Assembly (NCBI RefSeq): GCF_003660455.1
Contig: NZ_QZVR01000005.1
Span: forward strand, 124,001-188,000
Direction: 5' to 3'
Length of the DNA: 64,000 nt
Source: Nocardioides ferulae
Lineage (GTDB): Bacteria; Actinomycetota; Actinomycetes; Propionibacteriales; Nocardioidaceae
A model generated the notes under the pieces. The model was not told where the DNA came from and ran no database searches. It was given only the letters and a program-made list of their open reading frames with translations. Both the position numbers and the translations under genes were made by a program. Position 1 is the first letter of the stretch. Every line of letters starts with the position of its first letter. This document shows positions 32,986-41,682 of the stretch, in pieces.

Positions 32986-34197
32986 ATGGCAGAAGCTTTC
33001 GTGTACGACCACATTCGTACGCCGCGCGGCAAGGGCAAGCAGACGGGGTCACTCCACGAGGTCAAGCCGGTCGACCTCGTGGTCGGCCTCCTCGACGAGA
33101 TCAAGACCCGCAACCCCGGTCTCGACCCGCAGGCGGTCGACGACGTGGTGCTCGGCGTCGTCTCGCCGGTCGGCGACCAGGGCGGCGACATCGCCAAGAC
33201 CGCCGCGCTGAAGGCGGGCTACCCCGACACCGTGGCCGGTGTGCAGCTCAACCGCTTCTGCGCCTCCGGCCTCGAGGCCGTCAACCAGGCCGCGTCGCGG
33301 GTGCGTGGCGGCTTCGAGGACCTCATCCTCGCCGGCGGCGTCGAGGGCATGAGCCGGGTGCCGATGGGCTCCGACGGCGGCGCCTGGGCCTCCGACCCGG
33401 CCACCGCGCTGGCCACCGGCTTCGTGCCGCAGGGCATCGGCGCCGACCTGATCGCCACCATCGAGGGCTTCTCGCGCGAGGACGTCGACGCGTTCGCCGC
33501 GGAGTCCAACCACCGGGCCGCCAAGGCCTGGGCGAACGGCTACTTCGCGAACTCGGTGATCCCGGTCAAGGACCTCAACGGCCTCACCGTGCTCGACCAC
33601 GACGAGCTGATCCGCCCCGACACCACCGTCGAGAGCCTCAGCGCGCTCAAGCCGAGCTTCGCCCAGATCGGCCGCGACGCGGGCTTCGACGACGTCGCCC
33701 TGGAGAAGTACCACTGGGTCGAGAAGATCGACCACGTCCACCACGCCGGCAACTCCTCGGGCATCGTCGACGGCGCCGCGATCATGGCGATCGGCACCGA
33801 GGAGGTCGGCAACCGCCTCGGCCTGACGCCCAAGGCGCGGATCATCGCCACCGCCGTCTCCGGCGCGGACCCCACGATCATGCTCACCGGCCCCGCCCCG
33901 GCGGCCCGCAAGGCGCTCGCCAAGGCCGGCCTCGAGGCCACCGACATCGACCTCTACGAGATCAACGAGGCCTTCGCCGCGGTCGCGCTGCGGTTCATGA
34001 AGGACATGGGCATCACCTCCGAGATCACCAACGTCAACGGTGGCGCGATCGCGATGGGCCACCCGCTGGGTGCGACCGGCGCGATGATCCTCGGCACGCT
34101 CGTCGACGAGCTCGCCCGCCGTGACCAGCGCCGCGGCCTGGCCACGCTCTGCGTCGGCGGCGGGATGGGGATCGCGACCATCGTGGAACTGGTCTGA
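32986..34197 (+). CDS. fadA: Acetyl-CoA C-acetyltransferase / 3-ketoacyl-CoA thiolase
   Basis: 403 aa. Thiolase II motifs: nucleophile Cys92 in [58 protein letters not shown] with the catalytic His; and the second Cys in [19 protein letters not shown]. It catalyses the last beta-oxidation step, splitting 3-ketoacyl-CoA with CoA to give acetyl-CoA. It is followed by the FadB-like protein, so together they cover hydration, oxidation and thiolysis. The ATG at 32986 is the family start. Regulation is predicted by the divergent MerR. Confidence 0.93.
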   Translation: MAEAFVYDHIRTPRGKGKQTGSLHEVKPVDLVVGLLDEIKTRNPGLDPQAVDDVVLGVVSPVGDQGGDIAKTAALKAGYPDTVAGVQLNRFCASGLEAVNQAASRVRGGFEDLILAGGVEGMSRVPMGSDGGAWASDPATALATGFVPQGIGADLIATIEGFSREDVDAFAAESNHRAAKAWANGYFANSVIPVKDLNGLTVLDHDELIRPDTTVESLSALKPSFAQIGRDAGFDDVALEKYHWVEKIDHVHHAGNSSGIVDGAAIMAIGTEEVGNRLGLTPKARIIATAVSGADPTIMLTGPAPAARKALAKAGLEATDIDLYEINEAFAAVALRFMKDMGITSEITNVNGGAIAMGHPLGATGAMILGTLVDELARRDQRRGLATLCVGGGMGIATIVELV

Positions 34198-34239
34198 CCG
34201 AGGAACGAGGTCAGCACCAGTTCACCGATGGTCAACGGT

Positions 34240-34301
34240 GGACGAGCGAGCGGCAGGGCTGAGCCTGCGAAGCCGTGACCCGCGTGTCGAGACCCGGTGA
34301 G
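34240..34301 (+). repeat. 62-bp dispersed repeat, copy a
   Basis: Begins GGACGAGCGAGC and contains GAGCCTGCGA and GTCGAGACCCG. It is 52/62 identical to 61773-61834, with compensatory changes in the GGCT/AGCC stem. The 269-bp gap 34198-34466 holds nothing else clear except the AAGGA ribosome-binding site before 34467. Confidence 0.65.
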
Positions 34302-34466
34302 GTGCCCGCCAGGGCAACCACCGCCACCGGCCACCGCCACCGGCCCGGCGACGAGGCCGTGACCCCCCGCTGAGCCACCGGCGACCGATCGCCACCCCCC
34401 ACCCCACGCCCCCGGCGTACCCCGAACTCTTCTCCGGCACTTTCGAGCAAGGACTCAAGGACTTCC

Positions 34467-36671
34467 ATGAGCGAGACCCAGACCCAGACCGCCGTCCGCT
34501 ACGAGCGCGACGCCGACGGCATCGTCACCCTCACCCTCGACGACCCGACGTCGAGCGCGAACACGATGAACGACCTCTACAAGGCCGGCATGGCCGCGGC
34601 CATCGACCGGCTCTACGCCGAGGTCGACGACGTGCGGGGCGTGATCATCGCCAGCGCGAAGAAGACCTTCTTCGCCGGCGGCAACCTCAAGAGCATGGTG
34701 CAGGCGACCAAGGACGACGCCGCCGACGTCTTCGCGATGGCCGAGGCGATCAAGGCGGACCTGCGCCGCCTGGAGAAGTTCCCCCGCCCCGTGGTGGCCG
34801 CGATCAACGGCGCCGCACTCGGCGGCGGCTTCGAGATCTGCCTGGCCTGCAACCACCGCGTCGCCGTGGACGACCGCAAGGTCGAGGTGGGCCTGCCCGA
34901 GTCGAGCCTGGGCCTGCTCCCCGGCGGCGGCGGCGTGACCCGCGTCGTCCGGCTGCTCGGCCTGCAGCAGGGCCTGATGGACGTGCTGCTGCCCGGCACC
35001 CGCTTCAAGGCCGCCCAGGCCGCCGAGAAGGGCCTGGTCGACGAGCTGGTCGCGAGCCAGGACGAGCTGCTTCCCGCCGCGAGGGCGTGGCTGACCGCGA
35101 ACGCCGACGACCCGGACGCCGCGGTCAACCCGTGGGACCGCAAGGGCTACAAGATGCCCGGCGGCACCCCGAAGTCGCCGGCGCTCGCGCAGTTCCTGCC
35201 GGCCTTCCCGGCGCTGCTGCGCAAGCAGACCAAGGGTGCCGTCTACCCGGCGCCCCGGGCGATCCTGTCCGCGGCCGTCGAGGGCGCCCAGGTCGACTTC
35301 GACACCGCCTCGCGCATCGAGTCGCGCTACCTGACCAACCTGATCGTCAACCAGGGCGCGAAGAACATGATCCAGGCGTTCTTCTTCGACCTGCAGGCGA
35401 TCAACGCCGGCTCGCTGCGCCCGCAGGGCATCGAGCCGTTCAAGGCCACGAAGGTGGGCGTGCTCGGCGCCGGCATGATGGGCGCCGGCATCGCCTACGT
35501 GTGCGCCAAGGCCGGCATGCAGGTCGTGCTCAAGGACGTCGCGGTCGAGAACGCCGAGAAGGGCAAGGCCTACAGCGAGAAGATCCTCGCCAAGCAGATC
35601 GCCAAGGGCCGCTCCACGGAGGAGAAGATGGCCGAGCTGCTCTCGCGGATCACCGCGACCGCCGACGCCGCCGACCTGGCCGGCTGCGACCTGGTCATCG
35701 AGGCAGTCTTCGAGGACCCGGCCCTGAAGGCCAAGGTGTTCGCCGAGATCGCCCCGCACGTCAACCCCGACGCGCTGCTGTGCTCGAACACCTCGACGCT
35801 GCCGATCACCGAGCTGGCCTCCGGTGTCGACCGGCCCAAGGACTTCATCGGCCTGCACTTCTTCAGCCCCGTCGACAAGATGCCGCTCGTCGAGATCATC
35901 CGCGGCGCGGAGACCTCCGACGAGGCGCTGGCCAAGGCCTACGACGTGGTCCAGCAGATCCGCAAGACCCCGATCGTGGTCAACGACAGCCGCGGCTTCT
36001 ACACCTCGCGGGTGATTGGCACCCAGGTGATGGAGGGTCTCGCGCTGCTCGCCGAGGGCTGCCACCCGGTCTCGATCGACCGCGCCGCAACCCAGGCGGG
36101 CTACCCGGTGGGTCCGCTGCAGCTGACCGACGAGCTCAACATGGAGCTGATGGTCAAGATCCAGAAGGCCAACGCCGAGGCCGCTGCCCGCGAGGGTCGC
36201 GAGTGGGTGCCGAGCGCGGGTGAGCAGGTCGTCGCGAAGATGATCGAGCTCGGCCGCCCCTCGCGGCTGAAGGGCGCGGGCTTCTTCGACTACGACGAGA
36301 ACGGCCAGCGGCAGGGTCTGTGGAAGGGCCTGGCCGAGGCGTTCCCGGTCGCCGAGGAGCAGGTGCCGCTGCAGGACATGAAGGACCGGATGCTGGTCAT
36401 CGAGGCCCTCGAGACCGCGAAGTGCTTCGAGGAGGGCGTGATCACCTCGGCCGCGGCGGCCAACATCGGCTCGATCATGGGCATCGGCTTCCCGCCCATG
36501 ACCGGCGGCGCCGCGCAGTTCATGCTCGGCTACGAGGGTGCCGACGGCGAGATCGGCCTGGCCGCGTTCGTCAAGCGTGCCGACGAGCTCGCTGACGCCT
36601 ACGGCGACCGGTTCCGCCCCACGGCGTACCTGCGTGACATGGCCGCCAAGGGCGAGTCCTTCCCGGCGTGA
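34467..36671 (+). CDS. fadB: Multifunctional fatty-acid oxidation protein (enoyl-CoA hydratase/3-hydroxyacyl-CoA dehydrogenase)
   Basis: 734 aa, FadB/FadJ length. N-terminal crotonase domain: AAINGAALGGGFEICLACNH and VGLPESSLGLLPGGGGVTRV carry the two catalytic Glu and the oxyanion hole. The dehydrogenase domain begins at ~residue 325 with VGVLGAGMMGAGIAYVCAKA (NAD site) and has the active-site region FIGLHFFSPVDKMPLVEIIR. The C-terminal HCDH domain has GFPPMTGGAAQFMLG. It hydrates 2-enoyl-CoA and oxidises the 3-hydroxy product, passing 3-ketoacyl-CoA to the upstream thiolase. The ATG at 34467 has an AAGGA site nine bases upstream. Confidence 0.93.
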   Translation: MSETQTQTAVRYERDADGIVTLTLDDPTSSANTMNDLYKAGMAAAIDRLYAEVDDVRGVIIASAKKTFFAGGNLKSMVQATKDDAADVFAMAEAIKADLRRLEKFPRPVVAAINGAALGGGFEICLACNHRVAVDDRKVEVGLPESSLGLLPGGGGVTRVVRLLGLQQGLMDVLLPGTRFKAAQAAEKGLVDELVASQDELLPAARAWLTANADDPDAAVNPWDRKGYKMPGGTPKSPALAQFLPAFPALLRKQTKGAVYPAPRAILSAAVEGAQVDFDTASRIESRYLTNLIVNQGAKNMIQAFFFDLQAINAGSLRPQGIEPFKATKVGVLGAGMMGAGIAYVCAKAGMQVVLKDVAVENAEKGKAYSEKILAKQIAKGRSTEEKMAELLSRITATADAADLAGCDLVIEAVFEDPALKAKVFAEIAPHVNPDALLCSNTSTLPITELASGVDRPKDFIGLHFFSPVDKMPLVEIIRGAETSDEALAKAYDVVQQIRKTPIVVNDSRGFYTSRVIGTQVMEGLALLAEGCHPVSIDRAATQAGYPVGPLQLTDELNMELMVKIQKANAEAAAREGREWVPSAGEQVVAKMIELGRPSRLKGAGFFDYDENGQRQGLWKGLAEAFPVAEEQVPLQDMKDRMLVIEALETAKCFEEGVITSAAAANIGSIMGIGFPPMTGGAAQFMLGYEGADGEIGLAAFVKRADELADAYGDRFRPTAYLRDMAAKGESFPA

Positions 36672-36680
36672 TCCCCTCGC

Positions 36681-37050
36681 GCTGACCTGCCACTCGTGGT
36701 GGTGTTCGGGGCGCTGACCTGCCACTTGTGGTGGTGTTCGGGGCGCTGACCTGCCACTTGTGGTGGTGTTCGGGGCGCTGACCTGTCACTCGTGGTTGCG
36801 TTCACGACCCCGACCCGTCACGTGTGGTCACGGTCGACCGATCGACCCGCCACCTCCCGTCGCACGGAGGTGGCGGGTCGTGCCGTTCATGGCAGCCATC
36901 GGGCACCACACGTGGCAGGTCACCCGTCGCTGCGTCGCCAGAAGTGGCGGGTCGGCGCCCCCTGGGCAACCGCGAGTGGCGGGTCGGCGTCCCCTGACCA
37001 ACCACGAGTGACGGGTCAGCGTCCCCTGGCCAACCACGAGTGGCGGGTCA
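36681..37050. repeat. Head-to-head array of 32-bp palindromic repeat units
   Basis: Five + strand units of 32 bp start at 36681, 36713, 36745, 36777 and 36809, each with GACCTGCCACTYGTGG or a variant; the second and third are identical. A central hairpin CGACCCGCCACCTCC / GGAGGTGGCGGGTCG (36843-36857, 36866-36880) turns the orientation. Reversed units TGGCGGGTC follow at 36871, 36913, 36945, 36977, 37009 and 37041, again mostly 32 bp apart. The array fills the whole 376-bp gap between convergent fadB and the lipoprotein gene, and its last unit overlaps that gene's stop. Confidence 0.88.
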
Positions 37051-37611
37051 GCGCGGGTCGACGGCGCAGGAGGTCTGGGCGGCCGCGAGCCGGGTCAACG
37101 CCGGGCCGTCCCAGGTGCCGGTGAGCGTCTCCACGAGGGCGGCCTCGAGGTCGGAGTCGGAGAGCGCGGCGCGCAGGCACCCGGCGTACGCCTCGGCGTC
37201 GGCCGCGCCCTTGCTCGCCGCGACCTGCGCCCGCGCCGACTCCTCGGCGAAGTCGGTGCAGGCCAGCTGGGCCCGGGCCCACGGCACCGCGAGCTCCTCC
37301 GTCAACGCAGGCAGCTCGGCGACCACGGCGTACGACGAGTCGAGCACGCCCGCCTCCCGCAGGTCCGCCAGGTCCACCTCGTCGGTGAGCGCTTCGGCGA
37401 AGCAGTTGCCGGCCGTGATGTCGCGCTCGACGGCATGGTCCCCGGCGAACATCGCCGCGAGCCCGGAGCGCACCGTCGAGAGCCGTGCCTCCGGCTCGGA
37501 GTCGTCCTCGCCCGAGCAGCCCGCCAGGAAGGCGCTCGCCGCGAGCGCGACCACCGCCACGGCCGCACGGCCGGAGCGAACGGAGGAGCGCGGCGGGTGC
37601 ACGCCCAGCAT
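37048..37611 (-). CDS. Putative lipoprotein of unknown function
   Basis: 187 aa. The signal peptide ends in a lipobox, AVVALAASAFLAGCSG, so it is probably anchored outside the membrane. The mature part is acidic, with four cysteines (e.g. NCFAEALTDEVDLA, LACTDFAEE, YAGCLRAALSD and C-terminal TSCAVDPR), suggesting two disulfides. I do not recognise the family. ATG 37611 is chosen because it begins a normal signal peptide. Its stop codon falls in the last unit of the repeat array; it diverges from the acyl-CoA dehydrogenase at 37722. Confidence 0.65.
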   Translation of the reverse strand: MLGVHPPRSSVRSGRAAVAVVALAASAFLAGCSGEDDSEPEARLSTVRSGLAAMFAGDHAVERDITAGNCFAEALTDEVDLADLREAGVLDSSYAVVAELPALTEELAVPWARAQLACTDFAEESARAQVAASKGAADAEAYAGCLRAALSDSDLEAALVETLTGTWDGPALTRLAAAQTSCAVDPR

Positions 37612-37700
37612 CCTGGCACCGCGCCCGCCCGGCGGCCACCGCCGACCGCGGTGTTCTCCGTGACTGAGACGCCTTGTGCGGGGCGCCAACCACGACCGGC

Positions 37701-37716
37701 CACACCCTAGGGTGTG
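37701..37716 (+). promoter_or_regulatory. 16-bp palindrome overlapping a -10 element
   Basis: CACACCCTAGGGTGTG is a perfect palindrome ending 5 bp before the ATG at 37722. Its centre contains TAGGGT (37708-37713), a TANNNT -10 placed for a leaderless transcript. A repressor bound here would cover the promoter of the 37722-41632 genes. Confidence 0.55.
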
Positions 37717-37721
37717 CAGCC

Positions 37722-38981
37722 ATGGACCTCTCGCCCTCGCCCCGCGCGGCCGACCTCACCGCCCGGGTGCGCGCCTTCCTCGCCGAGGAGGTCGACCCCG
37801 TCGAGTCGGCCTACCACGACGAGCTCGCCGCCCGCCGGGCCGGCGCCGGCGACCCGTGGCAGCCGCTGCCGGTGCTCGAGGAGCTCAAGGCGAAGGCCCG
37901 GGAGCGGGGGCTGTGGAACCTCTTCCTGCCCAAGGAGCACGCCGGTGAGTACGCCGCGCGGTTCGGCACCGACGGCGGCGAGGGGCTGACCAACGTCGAC
38001 TACGCGCCGCTGGCCGAGGCGATGGGCCGTTCCGCGATCGCGCCGCTGGTGATGAACTGCAACGCGCCCGACACCGGCAACATGGAGGTGCTGCTGCGCT
38101 ACGGCTCCGAGGCGCAGCGCCGTGACTGGCTCGAGCCGCTGCTCGACGGCCGGATCCGGTCGGCCTTCGCGATGACCGAGCCCGGCGTCGCCTCCTCCGA
38201 CGCCACCACGATGGAGGCCACCGCGGTCGTCGACGGCGACGAGGTCGTGGTCGACGGCCGCAAGTGGTGGTCGACGGGCGTGGGGCATCCCGACTGCGCG
38301 ATCTTCGTGTTCATGGGCGTCACCGACCCCGACGCGGACCGGCACCACCGGCACTCGATGGTGCTGGTGCCGCGCGACACCCCGGGCGTGCGGATCGAGC
38401 GGCTGCTGCCGGCGATGGGCCACTTCGACGAGCCGCTCGGCCACGGCGAGGTCTCCTTCACCGACGTGCGGGTCCCGGCGGCCAACATCATCGGCGGCCC
38501 CGGCCGGGCCTTCGAGATCGCCCAGGGCCGGCTCGGCCCGGGCCGGGTGCACCACTGCATGCGGCTGATCGGTCTGGCCGAGCTGGCGCTCGAGCTGGCC
38601 TGCAAGCGGGCGCTCGAGCGCACCGCGTTCGGCAAGCCGCTGGCCAACCTCGGCGGCAACCGCGAGCGCATCGCCGACGCCCGGATCGCGATCGACTCCG
38701 CGCGCCTGCTGGTGCTCGACGCCGCCTGGAAGCTCGACCAGGGAGGCCCCCTCAACGCGCTGTCGGAGGTCGCCGCGATCAAGGTCGCGGTGCCGAACAT
38801 GGCCCAGCAGGTCATCGACTTCGCCATCCAGGTGCACGGCGGCGCGGGCCTGTCGGAGGACTTCCCGCTCGCCGGCGCCTTCACCGCGGCCCGGGCGCTG
38901 CGGCTGGCCGACGGGCCCGACGAGGTGCACCGCGGGATGGTCGCGCGGCTCGAGCTCGGCAAGTACGGAGCCCGGCGATGA
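37722..38981 (+). CDS. Acyl-CoA dehydrogenase (ACAD10/11-like)
   Basis: 419 aa. FAD acyl-CoA dehydrogenase: RSAFAMTEPGVASSDATTME (flavin-binding TEP region), VVVDGRKWWSTGVGHPDCAI, LGPGRVHHCMRLIGLAELAL, and QVHGGAGLSEDFPLAGAFTA near the end. The length and the RVHHCMR sequence fit the ACAD10/11-LvaC subgroup. It overlaps the SDR by ATGA, and an APH-type kinase comes third. In Pseudomonas levulinate catabolism this trio converts 4-hydroxyacyl-CoA via a phosphorylated intermediate to 2-enoyl-CoA. The same role here is inference. The start is ATG at 37722, probably leaderless. Confidence 0.9.
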   Translation: MDLSPSPRAADLTARVRAFLAEEVDPVESAYHDELAARRAGAGDPWQPLPVLEELKAKARERGLWNLFLPKEHAGEYAARFGTDGGEGLTNVDYAPLAEAMGRSAIAPLVMNCNAPDTGNMEVLLRYGSEAQRRDWLEPLLDGRIRSAFAMTEPGVASSDATTMEATAVVDGDEVVVDGRKWWSTGVGHPDCAIFVFMGVTDPDADRHHRHSMVLVPRDTPGVRIERLLPAMGHFDEPLGHGEVSFTDVRVPAANIIGGPGRAFEIAQGRLGPGRVHHCMRLIGLAELALELACKRALERTAFGKPLANLGGNRERIADARIAIDSARLLVLDAAWKLDQGGPLNALSEVAAIKVAVPNMAQQVIDFAIQVHGGAGLSEDFPLAGAFTAARALRLADGPDEVHRGMVARLELGKYGARR

Positions 38982-39856
38982 CCGGCGCGACTCCCGGCCC
39001 CGCGACCGGCGAGCGGGTGCTCGTCACCGGAGCCGCGAGCGGCCTCGGCGCCGCCCTCGCGGCGGCGTGGGAGGCGCGCGGGGCGCGCGTGCTGCGCACC
39101 GACCGGGTCTCGGCAGTCTCGACCACCGGGGGCGGCTCGACCACCGGCCACGTGCTGCGCCTCGACGTCACCTCCGACGACGACTGGGCCGCCGCGCTGG
39201 ACCACGTCGAGGCCACCTGGGGCGGCCTCGACGTGCTGGTCAACAACGCCGGTGTGGCCGGGGGCGGCCGGCTCGACGTGGCGCCGATCGACGAGTGGCG
39301 GTGGATCACCGAGATCAACCTGTTCGGAGCGGTCCGCGGCACCCGCACCTTCACCCCGCTGCTCAAACGCCAGGGCTCGGGCCGGATCGTCAACATCGCC
39401 TCGCTGGCCGGCCTGGTCCACCCCGCCGGGATGGCCTCCTACAACGCCACCAAGGCCGCGGTGGTCGCGCTGACCGAGACCACCGGCCACGAGCTGGCCG
39501 CCTTCGGCGTCACCGCGCACGCCGTCTGCCCGTCGTACTTCCGCACGAGCCTGGTCGACTCGCTGCGCGACTCCCCGGCGGAGGACGCCGCGCTCACCGG
39601 CGTGGTCGCCCACCTCGTGGAGAGCTCGCCGTTCAGCGCCGACGACATCGCGGCGGCGGTGCTCGAGGCGCTCGACCGGGGCGAGGAGCTGATCCTGCCC
39701 GACCAGCCGGCCCGCGACGCCTACGCGCTCAAGCAGGCCGACCGGGCGGCGTACGACGTCGTGATGCGGCGGCAGGCCGCCAAGCTGCACCGGATGGCGG
39801 GGGCGGACCTCCCACCGGACCCGGACCGAGCCGACCCCACGAAGGAGACACGGTGA
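38978..39856 (+). CDS. Short-chain dehydrogenase/reductase
   Basis: 292 aa. NAD(P) motif RVLVTGAASGLGAALAAAWE; NNAG in VLVNNAGVAGGGRLD; catalytic Ser in VNIASLAG and the YxxxK pair in MASYNATKAAVVALTETTGH. A typical classical SDR is interrupted at residues ~45-55 by SAVSTTGGGSTTGH, whose DNA (39107-39128) matches a repeat in the DUF4396 gene; normal SDRs go straight to the LRLDVT strand there. Sitting between the acyl-CoA dehydrogenase and the kinase with 4-bp overlaps on both sides, it may interconvert 4-oxo- and 4-hydroxyacyl-CoA (LvaD-like), which is inference. Confidence 0.88.
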   Translation: MTGATPGPATGERVLVTGAASGLGAALAAAWEARGARVLRTDRVSAVSTTGGGSTTGHVLRLDVTSDDDWAAALDHVEATWGGLDVLVNNAGVAGGGRLDVAPIDEWRWITEINLFGAVRGTRTFTPLLKRQGSGRIVNIASLAGLVHPAGMASYNATKAAVVALTETTGHELAAFGVTAHAVCPSYFRTSLVDSLRDSPAEDAALTGVVAHLVESSPFSADDIAAAVLEALDRGEELILPDQPARDAYALKQADRAAYDVVMRRQAAKLHRMAGADLPPDPDRADPTKETR

Positions 39857-40938
39857 CCCAGGCCGACCGCGACGCCGGCAACCCGGCCAAGCAGGTGCGC
39901 GAGGAGGACGCGTTCGACGTCGAGGCGGTGGCCGCCTGGTTGCGCGAGAACGCCACCGCGTTCGCCGACGACCTCGCCGGCACGCCCGAGGTGCGCCAGT
40001 TCCCCGGCGGGGCGTCGAACCTGACCTACCTGCTGCGCTACCCCGATCGCGACCTGATCCTGCGGCGCCCGCCGGCCGGCACCAAGGCCGCGGGCGCGCA
40101 CGACATGGGCCGGGAGTTCCGCATCCAGTCGGCGCTGAAGCCGGTCTTCGCCCTGGTGCCGACGATGGTCGGGCACTGCACCGACGACGCGGTGATCGGC
40201 TCGGAGTTCTACGTGATGGAGCGGCTCGAGGGCACGATCCCCCGCAAGGACCTGCCCTGGGACCTGCCGCAGGAGCAGATCTCCGCGCTGTGCCGCAACG
40301 CGTGGGACGTGCTGGTCGACCTGCACTCGGTCGACGTCGCCGCGGTGCCCGACCTGGCCGCGCTCGGCCGCGGACCCGGATACGTGGAGCGGCAGGTGTC
40401 GGGCTGGACCGGGCGCTTCGAGCGCGCCCGCACCGACGACACCGGCGACTGGAGCGACATCACCACCTGGCTGGCGCAGCAGCAGCCGGCCGACGTCGAC
40501 CAGCGGCTGATCCACAACGACTTCCGCCTCGACAACCTGGTGCTCGCGCCCGGTGACCGCACCCGCGTGGTCGGCGTCCTCGACTGGGAGATGGCCACCG
40601 TCGGCGACCCGTTGATGGACCTCGGCGGCGCGCTCGCCTACTGGGTGCAGCGCGACGACGACGAGTTCTTCCAGATGTTCAGCCGGCAGCCCTCGATGCT
40701 GCCCGGCATGATGACCCGCGCCGAGATCGTGGAGCGCTACTGCGCCCGGATGGGCTACTCGGTGACCGCCGACCAGTGGCGCTTCTACGAGGTGTTCGGG
40801 CTGTTCCGGCTGGCGGTGATCGCCCAGCAGATCTGGTTCCGCTACTTCCACAAGCAGACCACCAACGAGGCGTACGCCGTGTTCGGCCCGGCGGTGGGCT
40901 ACCTCGAGACCCGCTGCCGCCGGCTGATCGCCGGCTGA
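39853..40938 (+). CDS. Aminoglycoside-phosphotransferase-fold kinase (LvaA/ACAD10-like)
   Basis: 361 aa. Protein-kinase-like APH fold: FPGGASNLTYLLRYPDRDLI as the P-loop analogue, LILRRPPAGTK, the catalytic loop RLIHNDFRLDNLVLAPGD (HxD...N) and metal-binding GVLDWEMATVGDPLMDLG. The GTG at 39853 has GAAGGAG seven bases upstream and overlaps the SDR stop (GTGA). Kinases of this group phosphorylate the 4-hydroxyl of hydroxyacyl-CoA before the linked acyl-CoA dehydrogenase removes the phosphate. No small LvaB-like partner is visible here. It is not expected to confer antibiotic resistance. Confidence 0.87.
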   Translation: MTQADRDAGNPAKQVREEDAFDVEAVAAWLRENATAFADDLAGTPEVRQFPGGASNLTYLLRYPDRDLILRRPPAGTKAAGAHDMGREFRIQSALKPVFALVPTMVGHCTDDAVIGSEFYVMERLEGTIPRKDLPWDLPQEQISALCRNAWDVLVDLHSVDVAAVPDLAALGRGPGYVERQVSGWTGRFERARTDDTGDWSDITTWLAQQQPADVDQRLIHNDFRLDNLVLAPGDRTRVVGVLDWEMATVGDPLMDLGGALAYWVQRDDDEFFQMFSRQPSMLPGMMTRAEIVERYCARMGYSVTADQWRFYEVFGLFRLAVIAQQIWFRYFHKQTTNEAYAVFGPAVGYLETRCRRLIAG

Positions 40939-40948
40939 GGGCGCGCGC

Positions 40949-41632
40949 GTGGGAGTGGTGCTGCTGGTCCGGCACGGCCAGGCCTCGTTCGGGGCCGACG
41001 ACTACGACGTGCTGTCCGAGACCGGGTGGGCGCAGGGGCGGCTGCTGGGGGAGTGGCTGGCCGCCCGCGGCGTCGCCCCCGACGTGGTGGTGCGCGGCGA
41101 CATGCGCCGCCACCGGGAGACCGCGGAGAGCCTGCTCGCCGGCGCCGGCTGGGAGACCCCGCTGGAGGTCGATGCCGGCTGGGACGAGTTCGACCACCTC
41201 GGCGTGGTCGCGGCCGACGCGGCGCTGCACGGCCCGGCCGGGGAGCTGCCCCACGACCGCCGGGAGTTCCAGCGGCTCTTCGAGCAGGCCACGGCGCGGT
41301 GGGCCGCGGCCGAGGAGGGCGTCGCCTATCCCGAGACGTACGCCGGGTTCGTGGCGCGGGTGCGCGGGGCGCTGGGCCGCGCCTGCGCCCGGGCCGGCAA
41401 GGGCGGCACGGTCGCGGTGGTGACCTCGGGCGGTCCGATCGCGGCGGCGGCCGCGGCGCTGGTCGACCCGACCGGGGACGACCAGGCGGTCACCGCGCGG
41501 CTGTGGAGCCGGTTCAACACCGTGGTGGTGAACTCCTCGCTCACGCGGGTCGTGGTCGGCTCGACCGGCGCCCGGCTGCTGACCTTCAACGAGCACCCGC
41601 ATCTGGAGGGTGAGCACCTCACCTATCGCTGA
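40949..41632 (+). CDS. Histidine phosphatase family protein
   Basis: 227 aa. The phosphoglycerate-mutase-like RHG motif is VVLLVRHGQASFGADDYDVL; the second His region is GGTVAVVTSGGPIAAAAA. In this protein the second catalytic His position reads TSGG rather than the usual SHGG, which could lower activity. The GTG at 40949 is 10 bp after the kinase stop, so it is probably the last gene of the acyl-CoA dehydrogenase-SDR-kinase unit. Its substrate may be a phosphoryl intermediate or something unrelated. Confidence 0.82.
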   Translation: MGVVLLVRHGQASFGADDYDVLSETGWAQGRLLGEWLAARGVAPDVVVRGDMRRHRETAESLLAGAGWETPLEVDAGWDEFDHLGVVAADAALHGPAGELPHDRREFQRLFEQATARWAAAEEGVAYPETYAGFVARVRGALGRACARAGKGGTVAVVTSGGPIAAAAAALVDPTGDDQAVTARLWSRFNTVVVNSSLTRVVVGSTGARLLTFNEHPHLEGEHLTYR

Positions 41633-41682
41633 GCGGCGGGAGTGCAGGCGCTTGCGGCTTCACGACATCGGCCGGGGCCGCC

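Noticed and set aside
36681..37050. Regular 32-bp repeats suggested a CRISPR array
   Set aside because: There are no unique spacers: the whole 32-bp unit is repeated. The units invert around a central hairpin, and no cas genes are near.
39853..40938. Aminoglycoside resistance gene
   Set aside because: The APH fold is present, but the operon with an acyl-CoA dehydrogenase and SDR points to a small-molecule or acyl-CoA kinase.
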